NCBI GenBank assembly: GCA_016879935.1
Contig: JAACJQ010000392.1
Location: 1 to 50,917 of the forward strand
DNA: 50,917 bases
Source of the DNA: Archangiaceae bacterium
Lineage (GTDB): Bacteria; Myxococcota; Myxococcia; Myxococcales; Myxococcaceae
Reading direction: 5' to 3'
In this document: positions 32,509-41,274 of the stretch, in pieces
How the letters are laid out: each line of letters begins with the position of its first letter
Position numbering within the stretch: the first letter of the stretch is position 1
Notes under the pieces: generated by a model
The model's input: the letters and a program-made list of their open reading frames with translations, nothing else
What the model was told of the DNA's origin: nothing
Database searches by the model: none
Made by a program: the position numbers and the translations under genes

Positions 32509-33384
32509 TTGGTCCTCGGCTTCGCGCTCGCTGGGTTGCTGCAGGTCGCCTCCGTGCACCTGCAGCCTGGCGTCGCGCGGCCGGGTGACGCCGTGCTGGT
32601 GACGGTCCTGGGCGTGACGAAGCTGCCCACGGGAACGCTCGGCCCCGACACGCTCGACTTCCTGCCCATCGCCGATGGCTTTCAGGCGCTCGTGGGGGTG
32701 TCGGTCGAGGCCTCGCTCGGCACGCGCACGCTGACGGTCGAGCTGATTCCCGAAGGAGGCACCGAGACGACGATCATCGGCTCGCTCGACGTGGTGGAGC
32801 CGGGCTGGCCGAAGCGTGAGCTCAAGGTCGCAAAGAAGTTCACCAACCCGTCGAAGAACGAGCAGCTTCGCTCGGCGCGCGACACGAAGGCCTTCTCAGA
32901 AGCCTTCGACGTCGACCTCGAGCCGTGGCTCTTCTCTCGCGACTTCGTCTGGCCGCGGCCGAAGGACATCACCGCGCCGTTCGGCGATCTGCGCCTCATG
33001 AACGGGAAGAAGAAGAGTCAGCACTTCGGCACCGATCTCGACGGCAACACCGGAGACCCGATCACCGCCGCCAACGCGGGCGAGGTGGTCATGGTGCGTG
33101 ACTGCTTCGCCTCGGGCAACACGGTGCTCATTCACCACGGCGGCCGGCTCTTCACGGCGTACTTCCACCTGTCGAAGTTCGAGGTGAAAGAAGGCGATCT
33201 CGTGCAGCCCGGCCAGCGCATCGGCCTCGTGGGAAAGACCGGGCGCGTGACGGGGCCACACCTGCACTTCGGCGTGAAGCTCGATGGGCGCTGGGTCGAC
33301 CCCTCGAGCGTACTGGGGCTCAAGTTCTTCGAGATCTCCCCCGCCCTCCCGGTCGTCACCGAGCCGCAGGCCGTCGGAGGCTGA
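32509..33384 (+). CDS. M23 family (LytM-type) metallopeptidase
   Basis: The 291-residue protein has an N-terminal hydrophobic signal, a beta-rich domain (about 20-100) and a C-terminal M23 peptidase domain. Zinc-binding residues follow the family pattern: H172-x3-D176 (QHFGTDLDG) and H251-x-H253 (GPHLHFG), with H220 as the likely general base. M23 enzymes cleave peptide cross-links of peptidoglycan, and the full set of ligands suggests activity. The likely start is TTG 32509, preceded by AGGGAG at about 7 bp. The frame has no better ATG. The convergent enoyl-CoA hydratase gene ends 3 bp away. Confidence 0.88.
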   Translation: MVLGFALAGLLQVASVHLQPGVARPGDAVLVTVLGVTKLPTGTLGPDTLDFLPIADGFQALVGVSVEASLGTRTLTVELIPEGGTETTIIGSLDVVEPGWPKRELKVAKKFTNPSKNEQLRSARDTKAFSEAFDVDLEPWLFSRDFVWPRPKDITAPFGDLRLMNGKKKSQHFGTDLDGNTGDPITAANAGEVVMVRDCFASGNTVLIHHGGRLFTAYFHLSKFEVKEGDLVQPGQRIGLVGKTGRVTGPHLHFGVKLDGRWVDPSSVLGLKFFEISPALPVVTEPQAVGG

Positions 33385-33387
33385 TCG

Positions 33388-34167
33388 CTACTTGTCGTTC
33401 CACTTCGCGGGTCGCTTCTCGAGGAACGCCGTCACCCCTTCGGCCGCGTCTTCGGTGAGCACGTTGAGCGAGAGCTGGCTGGCGAGGAACTCGACCGCCT
33501 GACCGAGCGGAAGATCTTCGGCGGTGAAGAAGGCGCGCCGGCCGAGCCCCAGAATCGCCTGGCTCTTTCCCGCGAGCTTGTCGGCCAGGGTCTTCGTCGC
33601 GGTGTCGAGCTCGGTGGCTGGAACGACGCGGTTCACCAGCCCCCACTCCATCGCCTGTTGCGCGGTGAGCCGATCGCCGGTCAGCACCAACTCCAGCGCG
33701 CGTTTGCGGCCGAGGTGCCGCTGCAGCAGGGCCATGAGCATCATCGGGAACAGGCCGCGATCGATCTCCGGTGTGCCGAAGCCGGCGTCAGCCGTGGCCA
33801 CGGCGAGATCGCACGCGAGCACCAACCCGATGCCGCCGGCCAGCGCATGCCCGTTCACGCGCGCGATGGTGGGCTTCTTCACCTGCTGGAACTTCTGGAG
33901 CAGCAGCCCGTAGCCACGGCGGCCTTCGTGGCCCGAGAGAAAGCCGTCTCCCGTCATGCCACCGAGATCGCCGCCCGCGCAGAACACCTTCTGGCCTGCG
34001 CCCGTGAGCACGACACACCGAACGGCCGCGTCGGCGTCTGCGCGCTCGAGCCCTTCGATCAGCTGCTGCACGACGAGCGGAGACAGCGCGTTTCTCGCGG
34101 CCTCCCGATCGATCGTCAGTCTCGCCGTGCCGCCCTCGACTTCGTACCTGACTTCGCGCTGGTCCAT
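33388..34167 (-). CDS. enoyl-CoA hydratase/isomerase family protein
   Basis: This 259-residue crotonase-fold enzyme has the oxyanion-hole segments CAGGDL (about 63-68) and the glycine-rich ALAGGIGLVLACDLAVA. A FGTPEIDRGLFP segment follows, where the acidic residue corresponds to a catalytic glutamate of the family. It ends in a Lys/Trp-rich tail. Crotonases act on acyl-CoA esters (hydration, isomerisation, decarboxylation); the exact reaction is not predictable. Its start lies 52 bp inside the 3' end of the TetR regulator gene (34116-34167), so the two are tightly coupled and the regulator probably controls this enzyme. Confidence 0.87.
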   Translation of the reverse strand: MDQREVRYEVEGGTARLTIDREAARNALSPLVVQQLIEGLERADADAAVRCVVLTGAGQKVFCAGGDLGGMTGDGFLSGHEGRRGYGLLLQKFQQVKKPTIARVNGHALAGGIGLVLACDLAVATADAGFGTPEIDRGLFPMMLMALLQRHLGRKRALELVLTGDRLTAQQAMEWGLVNRVVPATELDTATKTLADKLAGKSQAILGLGRRAFFTAEDLPLGQAVEFLASQLSLNVLTEDAAEGVTAFLEKRPAKWNDK

Positions 34168-34850
34168 GGAGCTGCCTCACTGGGAATCGCTTCGGGCGTC
34201 ACCACGGGCGCGCCTTCGACCGGCCGCGCATGCACGACGCCCCGCAAGAACGTCTCGGCGACCTGCTCACTGGCGCGCTGGAGCACATCGTCACGGCGCT
34301 CCATGAGGCCCATCACGAACGTGGTGAGCCCCATCTCGATGGAGCCGAAGAGCAGCGCGGCGGCCAGCTTCGGGTCGAGGTGCGCGGCCATCTCTCCGCG
34401 AGCCTGGGCCTCGGCGAAGATCGACGTCGCCAGCTCGATCACGCTGGTGAAAGCGCCGCCCCGGTTCACCGCCCCACCCGACGGGCTGCGGCCAACCTCG
34501 AGGATCAGCACCTTCACCCCGCGAGGGTCTCGCCGGTACGCCTCGAAGGCGACGTGCACGACGCTGCGAATGCGGGCCTCGAAGCCCGCCTCGTGCGACA
34601 GCGCCGCCTGCACGCGCGACAAGAAGCCCTGCCAACCGCTCTCGAACACCGAGCCGAGCAGCTCATCTTTGTCTTTGAAGTAGTGGTACACGAGCCCGTA
34701 GGCGACGCCGGCCTCGCGGGCGACGTCAGCGATTCGGCAGCCCTGAAAGCCCTTGCGCGAGAAGACCTCGACGGCCGCGCGCAGAATGGTCTTTCGGCGC
34801 TCGGCCTCGCGCTCGTTCCTCGGAAGCTTCGTCACTCGCCTGGTCGCCAC
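34116..34850 (-). CDS. TetR-family transcriptional regulator
   Basis: The 244-residue protein has the N-terminal TetR helix-turn-helix (RIADVAREAGVAYGLVYHYFKDKDELL, about 39-65 in the frame) and a larger, variable C-terminal ligand domain. The end (about 220-244) is a low-complexity tail, and its coding sequence overlaps the start of the enoyl-CoA hydratase gene by 52 bp. That pairing suggests control of acyl-CoA metabolism, with an acyl-CoA or fatty acid as a possible ligand (inference). A 22-bp imperfect palindrome lies 10 bp upstream of the start, fitting autoregulation. Confidence 0.87.
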   Translation of the reverse strand: MATRRVTKLPRNEREAERRKTILRAAVEVFSRKGFQGCRIADVAREAGVAYGLVYHYFKDKDELLGSVFESGWQGFLSRVQAALSHEAGFEARIRSVVHVAFEAYRRDPRGVKVLILEVGRSPSGGAVNRGGAFTSVIELATSIFAEAQARGEMAAHLDPKLAAALLFGSIEMGLTTFVMGLMERRDDVLQRASEQVAETFLRGVVHARPVEGAPVVTPEAIPSEAAPWTSAKSGTKSRAARRD

Positions 34851-34860
34851 GATCCGTCGC

Positions 34861-34882
34861 TCGTTGATTTGAGAATCAGCGA
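34861..34882. promoter_or_regulatory. probable TetR operator palindrome
   Basis: Nine-base arms TCGTTGATT and AATCAGCGA flank TGAG; eight of nine positions pair. It is AT-rich against its surroundings and lies 10 bp upstream of the TetR ATG at 34850, as expected for an autoregulatory operator of a TetR dimer. Confidence 0.6.
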
Positions 34883-34925
34883 ACGGACCGTAGCCGAACG
34901 TGCGAGCCGAGCAAGCGGCTCGGGG

Positions 34926-36557
34926 TTACTCGATGGTGCCGGAGACTTCGCCCACGGCGAACTTCACGATGTGCCCGCCGAGGGGCGACGCGGTGAACTC
35001 GCAGACCACGGGCACGGTGTAGCGCAGGGGCGTCGTGCGGCGGGGCAGCTGACCCGACGGAGGCAGGTTGGGATCGCGCGCGTCGAGAATGGCGAGCTGA
35101 ATCTGACGGCCAGCCGGGTACGTGAAGGCGATGCCAGACTTTCCACCGCCGAGGTTCTGCACCAGCACTGGCGGGTCGCCAGGGTCACCGATCGTCTTGC
35201 CGTCACCCACCCCACACCCGTCGGAGTCGGCGTTCTGCGCGATGCTGTTGTACCAGGGGTCGCTGATGCGAACGCTCGTTCGGTAGAAGCCGGCGCCGCT
35301 GGTGCCGGTCGGTACCGCGCGATCGCACAACGACGACATGCGATCAGGGCACTCGAAGTTGAAGGGGCCAGGCGGGTTGAACGCGCTCAAGATTGGAGCC
35401 GGGTTCGCCACATCGTCCTGCGCCGGAATGCCCGTCCACAGGATCTTCTCCTGCGTCCAGATCAGCGTGCTCGCGTCCCACTTGTTGTTCTTGCCAGTCC
35501 ACTTCTTGTCGCCGTTCACGTCGACGAAGCGCTCGTCGTTGTCCCACGTGCCGTTGTCGTTGCTGTCGACGAAGGGCTCGGTGAGATCGACATAGGGCTC
35601 GTTGTCATCCTGAATGCCGTTGTTGTTGCTGTCGGTGAAGGCCTCTTCGCCCGCGGTGATGGCGATCATCGTGACGAGGTTGTCGCGCGGGTTCATGCGA
35701 ATGGTGGTGCCGTCTTTGTTCTTGCGGGGGAACGGGCTGCCGAGCTGCTCGAGGCGGCTGGGCTCACGCGGGTTCATGCCGGGAGCAGGCGGCGGGTTGA
35801 GCGCGGGGTTCGAGACCCAGCCGTAGGGCTCCATCCACAACGGCACGAGGTACTCGCCGGTCTGCAGTTCGCCGACGGGCGGCGTCCACGTCCAGTTCTC
35901 GGGGTCGACGTCTTTGGGCAGCGGGTACGACGACTTGTAGAGAATGGTCGCGTCGCCGACGACGTTCGACTGCGAGGTCTCGGTCGGACCGATGGTGCCG
36001 GCCTCGGTCATGAACGAGACGAGGGCGTTGGGAATGCCGTCGCCGTTGCGATCGCCGACGTGCGCGGAGCACTCGAGCTTCACGCCTGCGATCAGGTTAC
36101 GGCTCGGGTCGTAGGCGCCGATGGCATGACGGCCACCCGACGCGTCTCCGGCGATCTGGCCACACTGGAAGGTGAACTGCGCGTGGTTGGGCGTCGAGCC
36201 GGCGAAGGTGATGGGCGGTGAGAGCACGGTCTTGTTGCCAGCCGTGGCGACGACGATGACCGAGTTCACGCGGTTGGCCGCCTGGAGCTGCACCTCGGCG
36301 AACCCGGAGTCACGCTGCGACTGAACGCTGGTGGGGCTGAGGGTGACCGAGGGCGTGCCGCCCGACTGCAGCTTGAAGTCGACCTGCTGACCGGCGAGCG
36401 GAAGGCCGCGCTCATCGTAGAGGCGGAAGCGCACCGTCACGATCTCGCCGATGCGAGGCTGCAGCGGAGTGATCTCGACGAACTCCATCGTCGTGGGCCC
36501 CACTCCTGCTCCACAACCAGCCAACAACAGCAACGTCGCCAGGACGCGCAGGCGCAT
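34926..36557 (-). CDS. lipoprotein with Ig-like domain and calcium-loop repeats
   Basis: The 543-residue protein has a lipobox (LLLLAGC, Cys15). Residues about 25-125 (VEITPLQPRIGEIVTVRFRLYDERGLPLAGQQVDF ...) resemble a bacterial Ig-like (Big-1/invasin) domain. Around residues 305-360 come successive acidic loops of the thrombospondin type-3/dockerin style: DSNNNGIQDDNE, DSNDNGTWDNDE and DVNGDKKW. These would bind calcium. Six or more cysteines lie in the second half (FEC, SLC, GC, VC). A cell-surface or outer-membrane location is likely; function unknown. SD-like GAGGT precedes the ATG. Confidence 0.77.
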   Translation of the reverse strand: MRLRVLATLLLLAGCGAGVGPTTMEFVEITPLQPRIGEIVTVRFRLYDERGLPLAGQQVDFKLQSGGTPSVTLSPTSVQSQRDSGFAEVQLQAANRVNSVIVVATAGNKTVLSPPITFAGSTPNHAQFTFQCGQIAGDASGGRHAIGAYDPSRNLIAGVKLECSAHVGDRNGDGIPNALVSFMTEAGTIGPTETSQSNVVGDATILYKSSYPLPKDVDPENWTWTPPVGELQTGEYLVPLWMEPYGWVSNPALNPPPAPGMNPREPSRLEQLGSPFPRKNKDGTTIRMNPRDNLVTMIAITAGEEAFTDSNNNGIQDDNEPYVDLTEPFVDSNDNGTWDNDERFVDVNGDKKWTGKNNKWDASTLIWTQEKILWTGIPAQDDVANPAPILSAFNPPGPFNFECPDRMSSLCDRAVPTGTSGAGFYRTSVRISDPWYNSIAQNADSDGCGVGDGKTIGDPGDPPVLVQNLGGGKSGIAFTYPAGRQIQLAILDARDPNLPPSGQLPRRTTPLRYTVPVVCEFTASPLGGHIVKFAVGEVSGTIE

Positions 36558-36626
36558 TCACGACCTCCGGAAAGGAGGGCATCTTTGAGGCGCCCCACCC
36601 TACGGTCAAGCGACAATCCGTGTGGG

Positions 36627-39404
36627 TCAGGGCCCTGCGCCGAAGGAGCCGAGGCGGGTCACGGCGAAGTTGAAGCCCACGAACTCGATCGGACCGACGA
36701 TTCCCGATCCATTCAGGCGCTGCGCGACGGTCGCTTCGATGCGGAAGCACTCACAGGCCGGCGTCCACGTTCCCGTCACCGAGTACTGCGCGAAGCTCAG
36801 CAGCACGTCCTGCAGCTCGTTGCCGTTCGCGTCCTTCACCTTGTCACCGTTCGCGTCGAGGCGAGGCCATTGACGGCTCTGGAAGGTGAGATCGCCACGG
36901 ACGAGGAGCGGCCCGAAACGAACACGGCCACCACCCAGCAGGCGCTGGGCGCGGCTCTCGGCGGCCGACGGCACGGGGTCTCCGAAGAGCAGGTCGATCG
37001 GCGTGCGGGCGCGGTTGGTGCCGTCGTCGAGCAGGTTGTCGTAGCCCGCGTAAAGGCCGTGCCCCTGCGGCATGTCGAAGGTGAGCATCGCCGAGCCTGT
37101 GGTGAAGCGCGGCATCGGCGCGGCGTCGGCCGTCTTTCGCCACCGCGGCTCCATTCGCGCCTGCCCCATCAAGGTGAACCACCACGCGCTCATGGCGAGC
37201 CGTGCGTACGACTCGGCGAGGCGCGGCGTGTTGAACCGGTTCGGTTCCGTCGTCTCGGGAGCGAGCAGCCCACCAGGCCCGGGCGTCACGGGAGAGAGCA
37301 GATCGAAGCCCTGGCCGAGCTCGAGACGGAGCACCTCGCGCCCTCCCCGCTCGACGAGCCGATTTCGCAGCTCGGCCACGGCCTGCACACGTGGCCGGTT
37401 GTCGGAGATCGAACGATCGATCTCGTCGTAGGCGGCCGGGCCTCCGAGCACCGACGGGTCGAGGCGGGTGGGCGCGGTCGCGAGCACGAAGGGAACGGCG
37501 CGGGCCTCGATGATCGGCGTGACGGAGTGGCGAAGCGTGCCGTTGAAGACGCGCGCGAGCTCGAGCTCCGAGCGTGCCGCGAGCAGTGGATAGCCGCGGG
37601 TCACGGTTCGCCCGCTTGATTCACCGAACCACGCGCCCTGTCGCCACGCCGCCATGCCCGAGACCGACACGGCGTTCGCGATTGCGCCACCTGCCCAGAG
37701 GCGAGGCATCACGTTCAGGCGCAGGCGTGACTCGCGCTCGCCCAGCTGCCACTGACCGTTCGCCAGCCCCATCTTGAGTGCGTTGCCGGGGACGTTGGGC
37801 AGACGTGTGGTGGGGCACTGCGTGAGCTGATTCGGTTCACGCGCCAGATAGAGCCGCTCGACGACGCACTCTGCCGGCAGCTCGGCTCCCGTGAACGGGT
37901 CGAAGAACCGGCCTTCATTCGCGAGGGCGCCCTCGTCTCCCGTGCCGAAGCGCAGCGGCATCTGCTGAACCGCATCGGCCGTGAGATCGAAGAACAGCGG
38001 CCCCGCGAGCTGACGCAACGGCAGCGCGAAGGTGAGCGCCGGCAGCCGCTGAATCGTGTTCGGGCCGTACTTCGGAGCCGTCGACGTGCGAGGGAAGAAG
38101 TCTCGACCGAACAGATCGTAGCCCGTCGTGAGATCCTGCCGGAGCACGGCATCGAGGGTGAGCAGGTGATCGTCGCTGCGATGAAAGAGCACCGCCGAGG
38201 AGCGCAAGTACCCGGCCTCGCGTGCGATCACGTCGGGCGTGATGTCGCGCTGGTAGTAGCCGTCGGAGTACGCGGCGAGATCGATTCGCGTGCCGAAGCC
38301 GTGCCCGAAGTCCTGGGTGTGAAACAGCGACGCTTCACCGCGAAGGCCACGTGTTCGCGCGAGGGCCAGAGAGGGATTGCCGGGGTCACGCTGCTCGCGA
38401 AGATCGTAGAGGAGGCCCAGCGTCACCCTGCCCTGCGCGCGATCGGAGAGCACGTAGCGGAACTCCGAGAGCAACCGCGGGCCCATGATGCCGTACGCCT
38501 GCTGAAACGCCGACGGCACGGGGTCGAGTGCGCCATCGCGCCACGGCGTTCGAAACGCGTCACCTTGAAACACCCCGAGCCGGCCGGGCTGCTCGATGGT
38601 GCGCCGCGCTCCGCCGAAGAAGTACCCGGGCGTGAAGGTGAAGTCGGCGCTGCGGCCCGCGGTGACGAACACCGGCTGCTCGAACGAAAACCCGTTGAGC
38701 AGCGTGCCGCCCGGCTTTGGAAAGAGGAGGCCCGTCGCGCGATCGCCGAGCGGCAGACTCAGCGGCGGCAGAATGAAGACCGGCACCTCACCCACGACCG
38801 GAACCTTCTTCACCCACGTGATCGGCCACTGCACGAACACGCGATCGGCCTCTTTGTTGAGCACGGCTTCGTTCGTGCGAATCGACCAACTCGGTGAGTT
38901 GAGATCGCAGTCGCACGGCGTCAGCTCGAGGTCCTCCATGCGCCAGCCATCGCCTTCGCGCACGAAGTGGTTGCCCGACATCACCATCGTGGAGCGGCCC
39001 GCGGCCTCGGCTTCGGCGAGCGTCTTCGCCGCGACGAGCTTGTCTCCATTCGCGCCCGCCTTCGCGAACGCCTTGCCGTCGAGCACGTGGGCTTCGGTGA
39101 CGGTCTCCCCATCGAGCTCGAGCTCGATGACGTCACCCACCATCAACGTCGGCGTCGTGCCCTGGGCGATGCGGGCCCAGACGTTGCCCATGGCGAGGGC
39201 CCGCTGGGAGTTCTGGTCGTAGAAGATGCGGTCGGCGTCGATGGCGGCGCCTGCGGTCTCGAGGTGCGCGCGCCCTTCGGCGATGGTGCGCTTCTTCTGC
39301 CCATCGTGGAGCACCCGCTCAGCGGTGAGCGTGATCTCCGTCGGCTCAGCCGGAAGGGCTGGCGCAGAGATCACCGTCGCCGTGAGGAGCCAGCCGAGCC
39401 ACAT
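36627..39404 (-). CDS. lptD: LPS-assembly outer-membrane protein LptD
   Basis: The 925-residue protein has a signal peptide, an LptA-like beta-jellyroll (about 20-150; LTAERVLHDGQKKRTIAEGRAHLE, IFYDQNSQRALAMGNV) and a very large C-terminal beta barrel. Landmarks are the CDC pair in TPCDCDLNSPSW, the hallmark region VPVFILPPLSLPLGDRATGLLFPKPG leading into the barrel, and CEC near the C terminus (ACECFRIEATVAQ), which in LptD forms disulfides with the N-terminal pair. LptD with LptE inserts lipopolysaccharide into the outer leaflet. It lies 15 bp downstream of the AMIN-helix protein gene and is probably co-transcribed. Confidence 0.9.
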   Translation of the reverse strand: MWLGWLLTATVISAPALPAEPTEITLTAERVLHDGQKKRTIAEGRAHLETAGAAIDADRIFYDQNSQRALAMGNVWARIAQGTTPTLMVGDVIELELDGETVTEAHVLDGKAFAKAGANGDKLVAAKTLAEAEAAGRSTMVMSGNHFVREGDGWRMEDLELTPCDCDLNSPSWSIRTNEAVLNKEADRVFVQWPITWVKKVPVVGEVPVFILPPLSLPLGDRATGLLFPKPGGTLLNGFSFEQPVFVTAGRSADFTFTPGYFFGGARRTIEQPGRLGVFQGDAFRTPWRDGALDPVPSAFQQAYGIMGPRLLSEFRYVLSDRAQGRVTLGLLYDLREQRDPGNPSLALARTRGLRGEASLFHTQDFGHGFGTRIDLAAYSDGYYQRDITPDVIAREAGYLRSSAVLFHRSDDHLLTLDAVLRQDLTTGYDLFGRDFFPRTSTAPKYGPNTIQRLPALTFALPLRQLAGPLFFDLTADAVQQMPLRFGTGDEGALANEGRFFDPFTGAELPAECVVERLYLAREPNQLTQCPTTRLPNVPGNALKMGLANGQWQLGERESRLRLNVMPRLWAGGAIANAVSVSGMAAWRQGAWFGESSGRTVTRGYPLLAARSELELARVFNGTLRHSVTPIIEARAVPFVLATAPTRLDPSVLGGPAAYDEIDRSISDNRPRVQAVAELRNRLVERGGREVLRLELGQGFDLLSPVTPGPGGLLAPETTEPNRFNTPRLAESYARLAMSAWWFTLMGQARMEPRWRKTADAAPMPRFTTGSAMLTFDMPQGHGLYAGYDNLLDDGTNRARTPIDLLFGDPVPSAAESRAQRLLGGGRVRFGPLLVRGDLTFQSRQWPRLDANGDKVKDANGNELQDVLLSFAQYSVTGTWTPACECFRIEATVAQRLNGSGIVGPIEFVGFNFAVTRLGSFGAGP

Positions 39405-39419
39405 CGCCAGCGCGCTGTA

Positions 39420-41201
39420 TCAGTCTGGCCGCTCGAACTCGACGGTCAGCTCGTTGCCGGCTTGCGAGGTGCGGTAGGCGACGGCGCGCTTCAGGCTGAT
39501 GGTGACGCGCACGTGGGTGTCGTCGGCGGTCTCGGGCTTCACGAGTGAGACGGCGGTGTCGAAGAACGAGGCGTCGAGCATGCGCTCGTTGTTGGGCAGG
39601 CCGATCTCGGTGTTCTCGAGCGTCACCACCACGTTGCGGCGGCCGTCTTCACCCACCGAGAAGCGCACCGGTGCTGAGGTACGCATGAAGATGCGGCCCA
39701 CGCCGTCTTGCTGGCGGAAGCCGACGTACGTCATGCGTGCGGGGCGGCCGGCGAGCTCGGCGGGCGTTGGCGTGCGGAGCGCTGCTTCTTCGAGCTCACG
39801 CTGCTTTCGTGCGCGATCGGCCTTCGCGAGCTCTTCGCGGCGGGCCTCTTCTTCGGCCGAGTGCTTCTTCGACTCGAGCTTCGCCAGGCGTTCGGCCTCG
39901 GCGCGCTCCTCGGCTTCGCGCTTCTTGCGGTCCTTCTCTTCGCGGGCGACGCGCTCCTTCTCTTCGCGGTCGAACTTCTCGGCCATGGCGCGGGCTTCGG
40001 CGTCGGCGCGCTCCTTCGCCTTGCGCTCGGCGATCTCCCGGTCCTGCTTCGCGCGCTCTTCACGCGTCATCTTCTCGCGCAGGGCGAGCTCCTCCTTCTC
40101 GCGGGCCTTGCGCTCCTTCTCTTCGCGGGCGAGGCGCTCCTTCTCTTCACGCTCGGCGAGCTTCGCGGCCTCTTCGGCCTTGCGCTTCTCTTCCTTCTCG
40201 AGCTTCGCCAGGCGGGCCTTCTCTTCACGCTCGGCCTTCTCACGCGCCTCGGCGTCGGCCTTCTCGCGGGCGAGGCGCTCCTTCTCCTGGCGCTCGGCCT
40301 CGAGCTTCGCGAGGCGTTCGTCTTCGGCCCGCTTCTTCGCCGCTTCGGCTTCGCGCTTCTTGCGATCGCGCTCTTCGCGGGCGAGCCGCTCCTTCTCTTC
40401 ACGTTCGGCGCGCGCCTTCGCCTCGGCCTCGGCCTTCTCCTGCGCGATTCGCTCCTTCTCGAGCCGCTCGGCCTCGAGCTTCGCGAGGCGCTCTTCTTCG
40501 GCCTTCTTCTTCGCGGCTTCGATCTCCCGCCGCTTCGCCTCTTCGGCTTCCTTCTTCACGCGCTCGGCTTCGAGCTTCGCCAGCCGGGCCTCTTCGGCCG
40601 CCTTCGCCTTCTTCTCGGCTTCTGCCTTCGCGACGCGCTCCTGCTCTTCTTTCTCGGCCTTCGCCTTTGCTTCTGCTTCGGCCTTCTCTCGCGCGAGGCG
40701 ATCACGCTCGGCGGCTTCGGCGATGGCCTTCGCCTGACGTTCGGCCTGGGCCTTCTCCTGCGCCATTCGGGCGAGCTCTTTCGGGTTCTGCGGCAGCTTC
40801 ACGACGAGCGAGGGGCCGACGGTGACGATGTCGCTCTCGAGCTCCTGCTCGAAGCCGATCAACACGCGCGCGATGGCGGCCGACTCGCTGCCGTAGCTCG
40901 CGGTCTTCACCACCGTGATGGTGCCGTCGTTCACCTTCGTCTCGGCGGGCACGCCCTGGAAGACGGCCTCGGAGATGTCGATGACGAGCCGCGGCGGGTC
41001 GGTGAGGGTGAAGGTGGTGAAGCTCGGGCGACGGGAGCCGGTCACCTCGACGGTGCCGCCCTTCACCTCGATCTTGGTGATGACGTTGAGCTGCACGCGG
41101 TCTTGCGCGAGCGCGAGGGAGTCGGTCAGCAGCAGCACGCACACGAGCCACGCCGCGCCAACGCGCCTCTGCCACGACGACCTGCGTCCGGGCTGTCTCA
41201 T
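39420..41201 (-). CDS. AMIN-domain protein with long charged helix
   Basis: The 593-residue exported protein starts with a signal peptide (about 1-32, ending LALAQ). An AMIN domain (about 38-140; IEVKGGTVEVTG, PPRLVIDISEA) follows, then about 310 residues almost wholly of Glu, Lys, Arg and Ala with a short periodic pattern (EEKERLAREE), and a second AMIN-like domain (about 490-593). The charged stretch should form a very long single alpha-helix spanning tens of nanometres. AMIN domains bind peptidoglycan in amidases and secretins. The layout suggests a periplasm-spanning tether, and its position directly before lptD is notable. The helix is low complexity, so homology searches will be noisy. 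Confidence 0.8.
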   Translation of the reverse strand: MRQPGRRSSWQRRVGAAWLVCVLLLTDSLALAQDRVQLNVITKIEVKGGTVEVTGSRRPSFTTFTLTDPPRLVIDISEAVFQGVPAETKVNDGTITVVKTASYGSESAAIARVLIGFEQELESDIVTVGPSLVVKLPQNPKELARMAQEKAQAERQAKAIAEAAERDRLAREKAEAEAKAKAEKEEQERVAKAEAEKKAKAAEEARLAKLEAERVKKEAEEAKRREIEAAKKKAEEERLAKLEAERLEKERIAQEKAEAEAKARAEREEKERLAREERDRKKREAEAAKKRAEDERLAKLEAERQEKERLAREKADAEAREKAEREEKARLAKLEKEEKRKAEEAAKLAEREEKERLAREEKERKAREKEELALREKMTREERAKQDREIAERKAKERADAEARAMAEKFDREEKERVAREEKDRKKREAEERAEAERLAKLESKKHSAEEEARREELAKADRARKQRELEEAALRTPTPAELAGRPARMTYVGFRQQDGVGRIFMRTSAPVRFSVGEDGRRNVVVTLENTEIGLPNNERMLDASFFDTAVSLVKPETADDTHVRVTISLKRAVAYRTSQAGNELTVEFERPD

Positions 41202-41274
41202 CCTGTAGCAACGCTAGCAACCCGCCGGGAGACGCCAAATTTCCGGCCAGCCGATCGGGTCGCCTGGCAGGGCT

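Noticed and set aside
39731-40402. Alternative frames in the charged-helix region
   Set aside because: Low-complexity repeats keep all frames open; only the AMIN frame has a signal peptide and folded domains.
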